This document shows positions 42,963-51,706 of a DNA stretch of 56,950 nucleotides, piece after piece; within the stretch, counting starts at the first letter, position 1, and every line of letters starts with the position of its first letter. The translations under genes and the position numbers were made by a program. The notes beneath the pieces are model-generated. The model was not told the DNA's origin, did no database searches, and saw only the letters and a program-made list of their open reading frames with translations. The stretch spans positions 1-56,950 of the forward strand of contig JBJELB010000037.1 in assembly GCA_051878935.1 (NCBI GenBank), given 5' to 3'. This DNA is from CANQDT01 sp051878935. Lineage in GTDB: Bacteria; Bacillota; Clostridia; Lachnospirales; Lachnospiraceae.

Positions 42963-43157
42963 ATGAGACAGAAATTAAGATCTATTTTTGCGATTCTGAC
43001 AATTGTTGTATTAGCAGCCCTGGTCATAGCAACATTAGTTCTGGCTATTATGGGCAGTGATAAATTTATGCCAATGCTATTCATTACCATCATTGCACCA
43101 ATTGTACTATGGGCATTTATGCACTTCTATGAATTCTTTTCCAAAAACGATAAATAA
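42963..43157 (+). CDS. 64-aa membrane protein, two helices
   Basis: ATG preceded by AAAGGATACTCCT. Two hydrophobic helices (FAILTIVVLAALVIATLVLA and MLFITIIAPIVLWAFMHFYE) with a charged C-terminus (SKNDK). Family not recognised; small Lachnospiraceae membrane proteins of this size are common. Its 3' end overlaps the convergent rarA stop by 31 bases. A TTGACA at 42893 could be part of its promoter, but no good -10 is visible. Confidence 0.75.
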   Translation: MRQKLRSIFAILTIVVLAALVIATLVLAIMGSDKFMPMLFITIIAPIVLWAFMHFYEFFSKNDK

Positions 43158-44449
43158 GCTTTTACCTGCTGTTCATATCCCTGTTCGGTTGGATGATAGA
43201 AAGTTTCATCCTTTATCTCATCCGACAGGTATTGTTGTTTCACATAGTGATTCGGAAAATCATGAGCATACTGATATCCGATTCCATGCCCGAGCTTCGC
43301 TGCTCCTTTATAATGCGCATCTTTCAGATGATTTGGCGGAGCTCCGGTTTGTCTGTTATGAATCATTGATAATGCACGATCCACCGCCAGATAAGCTGTA
43401 TTGCTCTTTGGCGCAGTTGCAACATAGATAGTCGCTTCTGATAAAATAATGCGTGCTTCCGGCATACCGACTCTTTCTACCGCCTGGGAACATGCCACAG
43501 CGACACAGATTGCCTGCGGATCTGCCATTCCAACATCTTCACATGCACAAATTATAATTCTTCGTGCGATAAATGTCACACTTTCTCCCGCATCCAACAT
43601 CTTCGCCAGATAAAAAACAGCTGCATCAGGATTGGAACCACGCATACTTTTTATAAAAGCAGAAATAATATCATAATGATTATCACCATTCTTATCATAC
43701 TGAAATGCTCGTTTCTGAATACACTCTTCTGCTACTTCCAAGGTGATATGAATTTTCCCGTCGTCACTTCGTTCCGTAGTCAGGATTCCCAATTCAATGG
43801 CATTTAAAGCACTTCTGGCATCTCCTTCCGCCATATCTGCGATAAATGCTCTTGCATCTTCATCTAAAACAGCATCATATGCTCCCATTCCTTTTCCCAC
43901 ATCGGATACAGCACGGCATAACAGTGTTTCAATATCGGAACAGGACAATGGCTTTAATTCAAATACATTAGAACGGGAAATTAAAGCCCCGTTGACCTCA
44001 AAGTAAGGATTCTCTGTTGTTGCCCCAATCAAGACAATGGTTCCCTCTTCCACAAATGGCAGTAAATAATCCTGTTGTGCTTTGTTAAACCTGTGAATCT
44101 CATCAATAAACAGAATTGTCTTTTTCTGGTACATTCCCAGATTTTCTTTTGCCTTCGTTGTTGCAGCTTCCATTTCTTTTTTACCGGAAGTGGTCGCATT
44201 CATCTGTACAAAAAAAGCACTCGTAGTATTCGCTATCACCCTTGCCAGCGTTGTTTTTCCGGTTCCCGGAGGTCCATATAGAATAATCGATCTCAGCTTA
44301 TCTGCCTGAATCGCCCGGTATAACAGCTTGTCTTTTCCGATGATATGCTGCTGCCCTACCACTTCATCCAGTGTAGACGGCCGCATACGTCCCGCTAAAG
44401 GAGCTTCCTTCTCCTGATGGCTTTCTCTCATATAATCAAACAGATCCAT
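43127..44449 (-). CDS. rarA: Replication-associated recombination protein A (AAA+ ATPase)
   Basis: 440 aa from the ATG at 44449 (GAGGAAAATTATG). RarA/MgsA acts at stalled replication forks. Seen: PLAGRMRPSTLDEVVGQQHI, Walker A GPPGTGKTTLAR, Walker B ILFIDEIHRFNKAQQDYLLP, sensor 1 IGATTENPYFEVNGALISRS, and the C-terminal tetramerisation region FYLAKMLDAGESVTFIARRI, IICACEDVGMADP, and PPNHLKDAHYKGA. Complete, with its own promoter. Its 3' end lies inside the convergent 64-aa gene. Confidence 0.95.
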   Translation of the reverse strand: MDLFDYMRESHQEKEAPLAGRMRPSTLDEVVGQQHIIGKDKLLYRAIQADKLRSIILYGPPGTGKTTLARVIANTTSAFFVQMNATTSGKKEMEAATTKAKENLGMYQKKTILFIDEIHRFNKAQQDYLLPFVEEGTIVLIGATTENPYFEVNGALISRSNVFELKPLSCSDIETLLCRAVSDVGKGMGAYDAVLDEDARAFIADMAEGDARSALNAIELGILTTERSDDGKIHITLEVAEECIQKRAFQYDKNGDNHYDIISAFIKSMRGSNPDAAVFYLAKMLDAGESVTFIARRIIICACEDVGMADPQAICVAVACSQAVERVGMPEARIILSEATIYVATAPKSNTAYLAVDRALSMIHNRQTGAPPNHLKDAHYKGAAKLGHGIGYQYAHDFPNHYVKQQYLSDEIKDETFYHPTEQGYEQQVKAYLSFLEKNS

Positions 44450-44487
44450 AATTTTCCTCAATACTTTCTGTATCATTTTCTTTTTTC

Positions 44488-44516
44488 AGTATATCCTTTT
44501 TATAAAAGACTGTAAA
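44488..44516 (-). promoter_or_regulatory. Promoter of rarA
   Basis: Minus strand: -35 TTTACA, 17-bp spacer, -10 TATACT, about 39 bases before the rarA ATG. Confidence 0.7.
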
Positions 44517-44526
44517 TAATTTTCTC

Positions 44527-44555
44527 TTGTATCCTGTCGTACTTTGTTTTATAAT
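44527..44555 (+). promoter_or_regulatory. Promoter of the DUF4250 gene
   Basis: TTGTAT, 17-bp spacer, perfect TATAAT, about 30 bases before the ATG. Divergent from the rarA promoter. Confidence 0.75.
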
Positions 44556-44584
44556 ACCAAGAATGAATCAAAGGAGTGAATGTT

Positions 44585-44773
44585 ATGAATCAAAGCTATA
44601 AATTACCAACCGACCCTATGATCTTATTAAGTTTCATTAATATGAAATTACGTGATTATTATCAAAACCTGGATGAACTATGTGACGATATCCAGCTCGA
44701 TAAAGAATCCTTATCAGGTAAACTGACGGAAATCGGTTATGAATATAATCAGGAATTAAATAAGTTTGTGTAA
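44585..44773 (+). CDS. DUF4250-like small protein
   Basis: 62 aa from the ATG at 44585, eight bases after AAAGGAG (the GTG three codons upstream is inside the spacer). MNQSYKLPTDPMILLSFINM, then KLRDYYQNLDELCDDIQLDK and IGYEYNQELNKFV. This pattern (LPxDPxxLLSxxNxKLRDxY ... YExN) is the DUF4250 family as I remember it. Short soluble helical protein; function unknown. It marks the edge between the core rarA region and the decaying accessory patch. Confidence 0.85.
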   Translation: MNQSYKLPTDPMILLSFINMKLRDYYQNLDELCDDIQLDKESLSGKLTEIGYEYNQELNKFV

Positions 44774-44789
44774 AGAGGAAATTCCATTA

Positions 44790-45034
44790 ATGCTTAAGGC
44801 CCTATTATCTGTACTACTTTTATAGATCGTTGTACTGACAATATCATATGCAGGAACCAGACGAATACTCTTCAAAAATCCCAAGATATTTCGCCGTTGG
44901 CTTTCCTCTCTCCAAATCAGAAATGAATGTTACAGAAAATCTTGTAAATTCTGATAAATATGCTTGTGTATAATTCAACTCTTTTCTTCTCATTCTAATG
45001 CCATACCTAATGACTTTGAATCAATAATCTTCAT
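44790..45034 (-). pseudogene. HipB/Y4mF-type antitoxin pseudogene (frameshifted)
   Basis: Starts at an ATG (45034) with GGAGGG upstream, reading MKIIDSKSLGMA before a frame change. One base out of frame it continues IRMRRKELNYTQAYLSEFTR and FSVTFISDLERGKPTA, a clear Xre/HipB helix-turn-helix. It then shifts again to a frame reading LKSIRLVPAYDIVSTT. At least two frameshifts therefore break it. Intact relatives are Y4mF-type antitoxins paired with HipA-like toxins; no hipA is next to it. The region holds nothing else. Confidence 0.82.
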
Positions 45035-45203
45035 AAGCCCTCCATAATATGCCGTTCGGCTATGCCAATATTTTTTTCATAAATGTAAGTATCGTTGACA
45101 TGATTTAAAGTACTTTGATTCCATTTATCCTTTGATTTCTAAGGGTTTGGAGATAAAACGGCAGATTTTGCCGTGGCAAATAAACATTACTTTTATCACA
45201 CAC

Positions 45204-45524
45204 CTAAAGCTCATTATACTTATCCGCTTTCCCTTTTGCTTTTTCCACCGGATATTTCGCTTCATTTTGATCCATTTTCATATTAATGATTTCATCTGCA
45301 TCAAGACCCAGCTTATCCAATAAGTTCTGGCTATATACCATTACATCCGCCAGTTCCTCTTTAATGTGTTGCAAATCATAATCTTCCTCCGACCACTGGA
45401 AACATTCTAATAATTCCGCCGCCTCAATTACTATTGATTTCGCAAGGTTAGCCGGTGAATGGAACTGGTCCCAATCACGATCTTCTGTAAATTTTCGAAT
45501 TCGATTTATCGTTTCCGATTTCAT
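45204..45524 (-). CDS. MazG-like nucleotide pyrophosphohydrolase
   Basis: 106 aa from the ATG at 45524 (AAAGGGG six bases upstream). Small all-helical MazG/RS21-C6 type: INRIRKFTEDRDWDQFHSP, then ANLAKSIVIEAAELLECFQW and IKEELADVMVYSQNLLDKLG, giving the EAAEL...EELAD metal-binding pattern. Such enzymes remove odd or modified NTPs. It sits 12 bases after the nuclease-helicase reading frame, so it is probably co-transcribed with it. Confidence 0.9.
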   Translation of the reverse strand: MKSETINRIRKFTEDRDWDQFHSPANLAKSIVIEAAELLECFQWSEEDYDLQHIKEELADVMVYSQNLLDKLGLDADEIINMKMDQNEAKYPVEKAKGKADKYNEL

Positions 45525-45535
45525 AGACATCCCCT

Positions 45536-46705
45536 TTATTCTAAACATTCTCTTAAGTAATCTGCCAACTTTTTATCAGTGCAATAGACGTAGCATCCCT
45601 TCATACCTCTTGTCATAAGCGTACGATATGTATTTTTGATTATTTCATCCGCTTCTTTCACAGCCAATTGGGGATTCTCTTTATATAACTTCTTTATTCC
45701 CTTTAACGACTGATCTGTTTTCGCACGTTTTGTAAAATCTGTAACAATATGGCCATTCTCATATCTCATATCATCACCAATGATAACACCAGCATAATCA
45801 AATTCTAGTCCCTGTGAAGTATGAATACATCCAATTTCATTCACTGAGGTTTCATCTATCGCAAATGTTGTACTATTAGCAAGATTCCAGCTCATCTCAA
45901 AATCACCAATTTTGATATCATGAACAGATGAATTGTTCTTCCCCTCTTTCAACCATTCCCAACAATATCCGGCAAGGATACGCGATTGATTATGTGCTCT
46001 GTTTCGTTCGATGATTAAATCTCTAACTTCGCAAGGTGAATCAACGATTCGGATATCATAATCTACATCCTTCAAATCATAGTTTGCCGTTTCTCGAATT
46101 TCAAGGACGTCATCAAGCCAGGCCAGGTATCCATCCGAACCATTACACCTGAACTGTGAAATCAATTCCATCTCAAGCACTTCCGAATCAAGTTCCTTAG
46201 CCCATTTCCTAATCTCTGCAATCGTTCCTATATCTCTTAAAGTAACTCTCTGGCTCTCGTCAATAAAAAATACGCTACATAAACTTGCATCAATAATTTC
46301 CTTCATCTGATTCTCTCCAAGATTATGGAACATACCTGACTTGTCATTTAATCGGTGAGCCTCATCACAGATAATTACATCGACAATATTCCGTTCGGCA
46401 TCTACATAGGAACCTGAACCCTTAAACATATTGTTGATACTACTCTTTTTGTGACCGGTTAATTTCTTAGTATAAACATTTCTAGGTGCACTATTTTTCG
46501 ATGTATATTGTACAAATAATCCTTCGTTTGTAAGCTTAACCAATAGATTAATTGCTACAACTGTTTTTCCGGTCCCCGGTCCGCCCTTTACAATAATCGT
46601 ACGTTTTTTCTGATCGTTCATACACGCCTGCGCCATCTTAAAAATATCTTCATATATGACCTTTTGGTCATCAAGCATGATAAATTCTTGATTGCCCTCA
46701 ATCAT
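45536..46705 (-). CDS. DUF2075 helicase/ATPase part of a split nuclease-helicase gene
   Basis: 389 aa. Schlafen-type SF1 ATPase: Walker A VKGGPGTGKTVVAINLL, DVIICDEAHRLNDKSGMFHN (motif II), SVFFIDESQRVTLRDIGTIA (motif III), MELISQFRCNGSDGYLAWLD, HTSQGLEFDYAGVIIGDDMR (motif V) and NTYRTLMTRGMKGCYVY (motif VI). The frame begins with MIEGNQEFIMLDDQKVIYED, which is normally internal in this family, and has no ribosome binding site. It is the second half of the gene starting at 47397, separated by a frameshift at 46729-46732. Without repair this part is probably poorly expressed. Confidence 0.88.
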   Translation of the reverse strand: MIEGNQEFIMLDDQKVIYEDIFKMAQACMNDQKKRTIIVKGGPGTGKTVVAINLLVKLTNEGLFVQYTSKNSAPRNVYTKKLTGHKKSSINNMFKGSGSYVDAERNIVDVIICDEAHRLNDKSGMFHNLGENQMKEIIDASLCSVFFIDESQRVTLRDIGTIAEIRKWAKELDSEVLEMELISQFRCNGSDGYLAWLDDVLEIRETANYDLKDVDYDIRIVDSPCEVRDLIIERNRAHNQSRILAGYCWEWLKEGKNNSSVHDIKIGDFEMSWNLANSTTFAIDETSVNEIGCIHTSQGLEFDYAGVIIGDDMRYENGHIVTDFTKRAKTDQSLKGIKKLYKENPQLAVKEADEIIKNTYRTLMTRGMKGCYVYCTDKKLADYLRECLE

Positions 46706-46710
46706 ACTTT

Positions 46711-47397
46711 TTATAGAATTCTGTAAGCTTTTGGATGGTTTAATTTTTCCGTTTCAATATCGTAGAGAAGTTGTTTGTTATCGCCTATCTTTACAGATTT
46801 CTTTATAAAATCACGCAGCTTCGAAACTTCTCCTCTTGCAAAAACAGGAGCATCTTCAACATATTCCTTATATTGCTTTTGTTCTAGTTTCTCAGGATTA
46901 CTCTTTCTATAATTATGCATATATACACATGGATGAAGCATAATATTTCCCATTTGTACATTCTGATTATAGTCACAAATCATGGCTGCATAAGACCATG
47001 CCTGATAAGATGGATGCACCACCTTGCGTACAGCTCCACCGGTAAAAGTTTCAACCAATGCGTCTTGTCCTTCTACCGCTTCAACCTTATCCCATTGTTT
47101 TAATTCGATAATTACCACATTGGGCTCCTGTTTTTCTCCATAGCCGGAAATAATGAAATCTACTCGTTTTGATGTTTGCGGAATATTATATTCGATAGCA
47201 ACTCCGGAATTTTCCGGAATCGCATTGTCATTCAAAACTTTATACATGTATTCTAAAGAATTCTCCCATGAACGGAACTCATTTTGAGCCGTTCGTTTAT
47301 GCATTTTGCAATATATTTTTTCTTCTATTTCTGACGCAATCGTATCTTGCTCCACTGCTGTCAAAAAATCACTTTTCAATCCTGAATATACTATCAT
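46711..47397 (-). CDS. PD-(D/E)XK nuclease part of the split nuclease-helicase gene
   Basis: 228 aa. Helical start, then the nuclease core EYNIPQTSKRVDFIISGYG and NVVIIELKQWDKVEAVEG: the Asp of RVDFI and the ExK of IELKQW are the catalytic residues. It ends NHPKAYRIL then stop. Adding one A to the AAAA run (46729-46732) would change the end to HPKSLQNSIKSMIEGNQEF and join the DUF2075 frame at 46705. One base is therefore missing from a single ~620-aa gene. Related fused proteins are seen in defence and DNA-repair contexts. Confidence 0.82.
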   Translation of the reverse strand: MIVYSGLKSDFLTAVEQDTIASEIEEKIYCKMHKRTAQNEFRSWENSLEYMYKVLNDNAIPENSGVAIEYNIPQTSKRVDFIISGYGEKQEPNVVIIELKQWDKVEAVEGQDALVETFTGGAVRKVVHPSYQAWSYAAMICDYNQNVQMGNIMLHPCVYMHNYRKSNPEKLEQKQYKEYVEDAPVFARGEVSKLRDFIKKSVKIGDNKQLLYDIETEKLNHPKAYRIL

Positions 47398-47429
47398 AAC
47401 ACTCTACCCTTTTTATATTACGATGTTGT

Positions 47430-48353
47430 TACACCAAAGCTTCCCATTCACCGTATCTCTTTCCGCCCACTCTACGGATATATTCTTTTTTCTGTAAAGA
47501 TCCCATAATACGTTTAACGGTACTAAGAGATTTCCCGGTTTCTGTCACCAGTTCTTTCTGTTTAATGGATGGATTCTTAGAGAGCAATTCCAAGACCGCC
47601 AGTTCCTCTAAAGTGCATTCTAAAGTGTCAAATTGAGACTTTGAAGCTTAAGGCTGACACTTTGGGCACTGTCATCCACATAGTCGATGTGCATATATCT
47701 ATTTTTTAAGTCATATCCCGTTCCCAGAATCAGGTTGCTGAAGAACATTTCTAAGAACTTCGTTGTAGCGTGAACACCATTCTGCAAATTATTATAGTTT
47801 GCTCTTACCAATGCTTTACAGAAGCATCCACAGATAACCCCTCATAAGAATACTGTTTCTCAGTAGCGAAATCATAATCGAGGGTATCCTTAATACTGTT
47901 CCACGCTGCGTAGATGACGGTTTCACCTTTTAACACCCATTCTTTCTTCGTGATATTGTACTGTCTGATTTGACCCGCATGAGAAAACAGGCCTTCAAAT
48001 AACCTGCGGTGAATGGTCATCCATTCAGCCGGTGAAAACTGAAATGTTTTCTCTCCTAATAGTTTTGCAATTCTAGCCGATACAATATCCGCTTCTTTGG
48101 TATCATTTTCTACTTCGATACGATCCGCGCGTTGCTCGTAATAGCTCTGAATACGCTTCTGCGCTTCATCAATACTGATTTTACCTTCAATATGTTCCTT
48201 AGCAGTATCAAGCAGATACTCGGATGTTTTCAGGCCATCAACCGCCTGCAAACCAATTGCAGTCTGCCATGCTTCACTTTTTTCAATTTGACCGGGTTCT
48301 CCCTGTTTGATATATTCTTCAAGCTCAAATTGCCAGTTTTTTTCTGATGACAC
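47430..48353 (-). pseudogene. Fic-domain protein pseudogene, catalytic core deleted
   Basis: GTG start at 48353 with GAGGTAAAG. The first 175 codons are VbhA-like antitoxin helix plus the start of a Fic domain (FSPAEWMTIHRRLFEGLFSH, AGQIRQYNITKKEWVLKGET, DFATEKQYSYEGLS), ending VDASVKHW-stop. A second frame resumes with LVRANYNNLQNGVHATTKFL and MFFSNLILGTGYDLKNRYMH. A third gives SQFDTLECTLEELAVLELLS and the C-terminal winged helix ending GGKRYGEWEALV-stop at 47430. About 50 codons including the HPFxEGN(G/T)R catalytic motif are gone, with two frameshifts. Confidence 0.88.
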
Positions 48354-48373
48354 ATCTTTACCTCATTTCCTAC

Positions 48374-49264
48374 TTAATATTCAATTCGAAAATAATCCAA
48401 ATACGTTTTATATTCATCCTGTGCGGTTAGGCAAGTATCTGTCAGATATCCTTTTTCATTATTCCACTCTTTCAATCCACGATAATAAAATAACTTCAAA
48501 TTATCCTCGATAATAAACGGAACGATATTATATTTCAGGCACTCCTTGAACATAATCAATCTGCCAACACGACCATTGCCATCCTGAAACGGATGGATTC
48601 GTTCAAACTTCACATGAAAGTCCAGAACATCTTCAAAAGTCTTTTTTCCCTTGGCATTGTACTCTGCCAGCAACTCTTTCATCTTGTCGGTAACTTCTTC
48701 CGGAAGTGCGGTATCCATGCCACCCACTTCATTCGGCATCTTCTTATAATCACCAACGGCGAACCAATCTTTTCTGGAGTCGCTGGTGCCGTTTTTCAAA
48801 GTCAGATGCAGCTCCTTGATAAACTTCTCAGTAAGCACCGCTTTCGCATTATCAATAATCATGTCGATACAACGAAAATGGTTTGCAGTCTCAATTACAT
48901 CATCCACATTGAGAACTTCATTTTCTACGCCGATGGTATTGGTTTCAAAAATATATCTGGTCTGATCGTGGGTCAGTCTACTGCCTTCGATATGATTGGA
49001 ATTGTATGTTAAATCAATCTGTGTTTTATGGTAAATGCCACCGGAATACTTGCTTGCCTTCTGCTCCTGCAGAATATCCAGTAAGGTTGTCGGATGCTCT
49101 TTCCGTTTATTAGAGCGCTCCGGTTTTTCTGCATTTTCAGGAATGTTCCAAGTCTTGCCGGTAAGGAATGCACCAAACACACGCCCCTGCGCACAGTAGT
49201 TTCTAACACTACGTTCCGACACATTCCACTTTTTCGCTATTTCAGTAACTGAAAGGTATCGCAT
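48374..49264 (-). CDS. Fic-family AMP-transferase with N-terminal HTH and own inhibitory helix
   Basis: 296 aa, ATG with GGAGGAGAGCAG. Residues 1-45 are a MerR/excisionase-like helix-turn-helix (YLSVTEIAKKWNVSERSVRN). The inhibitory motif (S/T)xxxE(G/N) reads YNSNHIEGSRL near residue 95. The catalytic loop HPFQDGNGRVGRLIMF is complete at ~235. This class II Fic design (inhibitor N-terminal in the same chain) normally stays off until relieved. Targets unknown. It lies 20 bases upstream of the Fic pseudogene, so the two formed a tandem. Confidence 0.93.
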   Translation of the reverse strand: MRYLSVTEIAKKWNVSERSVRNYCAQGRVFGAFLTGKTWNIPENAEKPERSNKRKEHPTTLLDILQEQKASKYSGGIYHKTQIDLTYNSNHIEGSRLTHDQTRYIFETNTIGVENEVLNVDDVIETANHFRCIDMIIDNAKAVLTEKFIKELHLTLKNGTSDSRKDWFAVGDYKKMPNEVGGMDTALPEEVTDKMKELLAEYNAKGKKTFEDVLDFHVKFERIHPFQDGNGRVGRLIMFKECLKYNIVPFIIEDNLKLFYYRGLKEWNNEKGYLTDTCLTAQDEYKTYLDYFRIEY

Positions 49265-49465
49265 CTGCTCTCCTCCGTTATCAATCGAATCAATATTGAA
49301 ACTTTATTATGATATAGTTTATCACATTATCGGCAATATATCAAACTATTATACATATGACATTCTTCTTTTTTTTGCCGTTTCAGGTGAATAGTTCAGC
49401 CACATGCTTCTCGAGATATAGTTTTTCAACACGCAAACCAATAGAAAGTATCATTTTTTCAACAT

Positions 49466-49513
49466 AAAAAGGTGTTGCTCAGACAAATCTAAATTATCTG
49501 TCATTGCAACACC
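49466..49513 (-). terminator. Terminator of glnN
   Basis: Minus strand: GGTGTTGC, then a 32-base loop with possible inner TGACAGA/TTTGTC pairing, then GCAACACC and TTTTTATG. It lies just after the glnN stop (49529). The 200 bases from here to the fic start (49265) hold only the fic leader, with a weak TTGCCG/TATCAT promoter. Confidence 0.78.
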
Positions 49514-49528
49514 TCTTTTATTTCCATA

Positions 49529-51640
49529 TTAAACTTCGAACAGCAAGTCTCCATAGCTTGGGAATGGCCAGTCTTCTTTCGCTACCAGCATCTCCAAACG
49601 GTCTGCCGGTTTACGGACAGCCGCCATTGCCTCACATACCTCATTATGATATACATTGGCCTGCTCCTGTACGCCAACCGTCTGCTCTGCTTTTTCTGTC
49701 ACTTCTTCCAGTTTACCAACCGCTGCATATAACTCTTTTAAGTTCATGGCAACTTCATTTAAGATAGTTGCCTGAACGGATGTATCAACATCGGCCGCCG
49801 CTCTGATCGTATTGATGGACTCTGCCAATTCTCCCTGATATTTGATAACTGCAGGAACGATCTGTTTTTTCGCCACATCAATCATGGTCAATGCTTCAAT
49901 ATTAATCGTTTTTGAATACTGCTCAAAGAGAATCTCTTCTCTGGATTCCAACTCTGCCCTGGTATATACTCCGTGACGTTCAAATAAGCGAATGGCTTTT
50001 TCTGTTGTTAATGCCGGAATAGCGTCTACCATACTTCTCAAGTTTGGCAGTCCACGTCTTTCTGCTTCTTCCACCCATTCTTCCGAATAACCATTTCCAT
50101 TAAAGATAATTCTCTGGTGCTCCGACATCGTATTCTTGATCAGATCATGTACCGTCAGTTCAATATGATCGGAAGCCTCCAGGATATCGGCAAATTCTGA
50201 TAATACATCTGCTACAATTGTATTGAGTATTACGTTTGGATCGGAAATCGACTGTGTCGAACCAACCATACGGAACTCAAATTTATTTCCCGTAAATGCA
50301 AACGGCGATGTTCGGTTACGATCGGTTGCATCCTTCATAAAATCGGGCAATGTATGTACCCCGGATAATAATGGGGAGCCTTGTTTCGAGGTAGTTGCGG
50401 TACCGGTTGTTATCAGCTGCTTTAATACATCATCCAGCTGCTCTCCTAAAAACATGGAAATAATAGCCGGTGGTGCCTCATCTGCACCCAGACGATGATC
50501 ATTTCCAACTGCTGCCGCTGAGACACGCAGCAAATCTGCATGTACATCCACTGCTTTCATCACAGCTGCAAGGAATAATAAAAACTGCGTATTTTCATGT
50601 GGTGTCTTGCCCGGATCAAGCAAATTCTGTCCATCATTTGTCACAAGTGACCAGTTATTGTGCTTACCGGATCCATTGATTCCCGCAAACGGCTTCTCGT
50701 GCAGCAAACAAACCAATCCCTGACGATCTGCCACTTTTTTCATAGTTTCCATAATGACCTGATTATGGTCCGTAGCAATATTATTCTGGGCATAAATCGG
50801 TGCCAGTTCATGCTGAGCCGGAGCCACTTCATTGTGCTGTGTCTTAGCTGAAATACCCAGTTTCCATAGCTCCACATTCAATTCAGACATAAAGCCTGCA
50901 ATACGTTCTTTAATACTGCCAAAATAATGGTCATCCATCTCCTGGCCTTTCGGCGGCATCGCACCAAACAGAGTGCGGCCGGTAAAGATTAAATCTTTTC
51001 TCTTTAAATATTTTTCTTTATCAACAAGAAAATATTCCTGTTCAGGTCCAACTGATACATTTACCTTTGTTACCGTCGTATTACCAATTGCACGCAGCAC
51101 ACGGACTGCCTGAATATCAATTGCCTGCATGGAACGAAGAAGCGGTGTCTTTTTGTCCAGAGCTTCTCCTTTATAGGAACAGAATGCTGTAGGAATACAT
51201 AAAATCGTAGAATTTGGTGTCTCTTTTATAAAAGCAGGCGAAGTACAATCCCAAGCTGTATATCCTCTTGCCTCAAATGTAGCACGAAGCCCGCCTGACG
51301 GAAACGAAGATGCATCCGGCTCACCTTTGATTAATTCTTTACCGGAAAACTCCAGCAATACCTTGCCATCAGAAGTTGGATTAATAAATGCGTCATGTTT
51401 CTCAGCTGTCACACCTGTCATCGGCTGAAACCAGTGCGTATAATGAGTGGCACCTTTTTCAATCGCCCACTCCTTCATCTCATTTGCAACTACATCAGCG
51501 ATAGAAGGATTTAATTCCGTACCATTCTCAATCGTATGTTTTAATTCTTTGTAAACGGCCTTTGGTAAACGGGCACGCATTTCTGCATCATTAAATACAT
51601 TCGAACCAAATATCTCTGATACATTGATTTTTTCTTTCAT
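49529..51640 (-). CDS. glnN: Type III glutamine synthetase
   Basis: 703 aa from the ATG at 51640; the ATG at 51649 abuts AAAGG. Assimilates ammonia into glutamine with ATP. Class III marks: GATHYTHWFQPMTGVTAEKH, GKVLLEFSGKELIKGEPDAS, SFPSGGLRATFEARGYTAWD, VGPEQEYFLVD, AQHELAPIYAQNNIATDHNQ, GINGSGKHNNWS, VSAAAVGNDHRLGADEAPPA. The long C-terminal helical extension is typical. Own promoter and terminator; no glnR site recognised. Confidence 0.97.
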   Translation of the reverse strand: MKEKINVSEIFGSNVFNDAEMRARLPKAVYKELKHTIENGTELNPSIADVVANEMKEWAIEKGATHYTHWFQPMTGVTAEKHDAFINPTSDGKVLLEFSGKELIKGEPDASSFPSGGLRATFEARGYTAWDCTSPAFIKETPNSTILCIPTAFCSYKGEALDKKTPLLRSMQAIDIQAVRVLRAIGNTTVTKVNVSVGPEQEYFLVDKEKYLKRKDLIFTGRTLFGAMPPKGQEMDDHYFGSIKERIAGFMSELNVELWKLGISAKTQHNEVAPAQHELAPIYAQNNIATDHNQVIMETMKKVADRQGLVCLLHEKPFAGINGSGKHNNWSLVTNDGQNLLDPGKTPHENTQFLLFLAAVMKAVDVHADLLRVSAAAVGNDHRLGADEAPPAIISMFLGEQLDDVLKQLITTGTATTSKQGSPLLSGVHTLPDFMKDATDRNRTSPFAFTGNKFEFRMVGSTQSISDPNVILNTIVADVLSEFADILEASDHIELTVHDLIKNTMSEHQRIIFNGNGYSEEWVEEAERRGLPNLRSMVDAIPALTTEKAIRLFERHGVYTRAELESREEILFEQYSKTINIEALTMIDVAKKQIVPAVIKYQGELAESINTIRAAADVDTSVQATILNEVAMNLKELYAAVGKLEEVTEKAEQTVGVQEQANVYHNEVCEAMAAVRKPADRLEMLVAKEDWPFPSYGDLLFEV

Positions 51641-51677
51641 ATGTAGCATCCTTTCTAAACAACAATAAACCTATTTT

Positions 51678-51706
51678 ATTATCAACTGTTTACACCCAAA
51701 AATCAA
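51678..51706 (-). promoter_or_regulatory. Promoter of glnN
   Basis: Minus strand: -35 TTGATT, 17-bp spacer, -10 GATAAT, about 38 bases before the glnN ATG. The -35 box overlaps the last codons of hemW. Confidence 0.65.
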
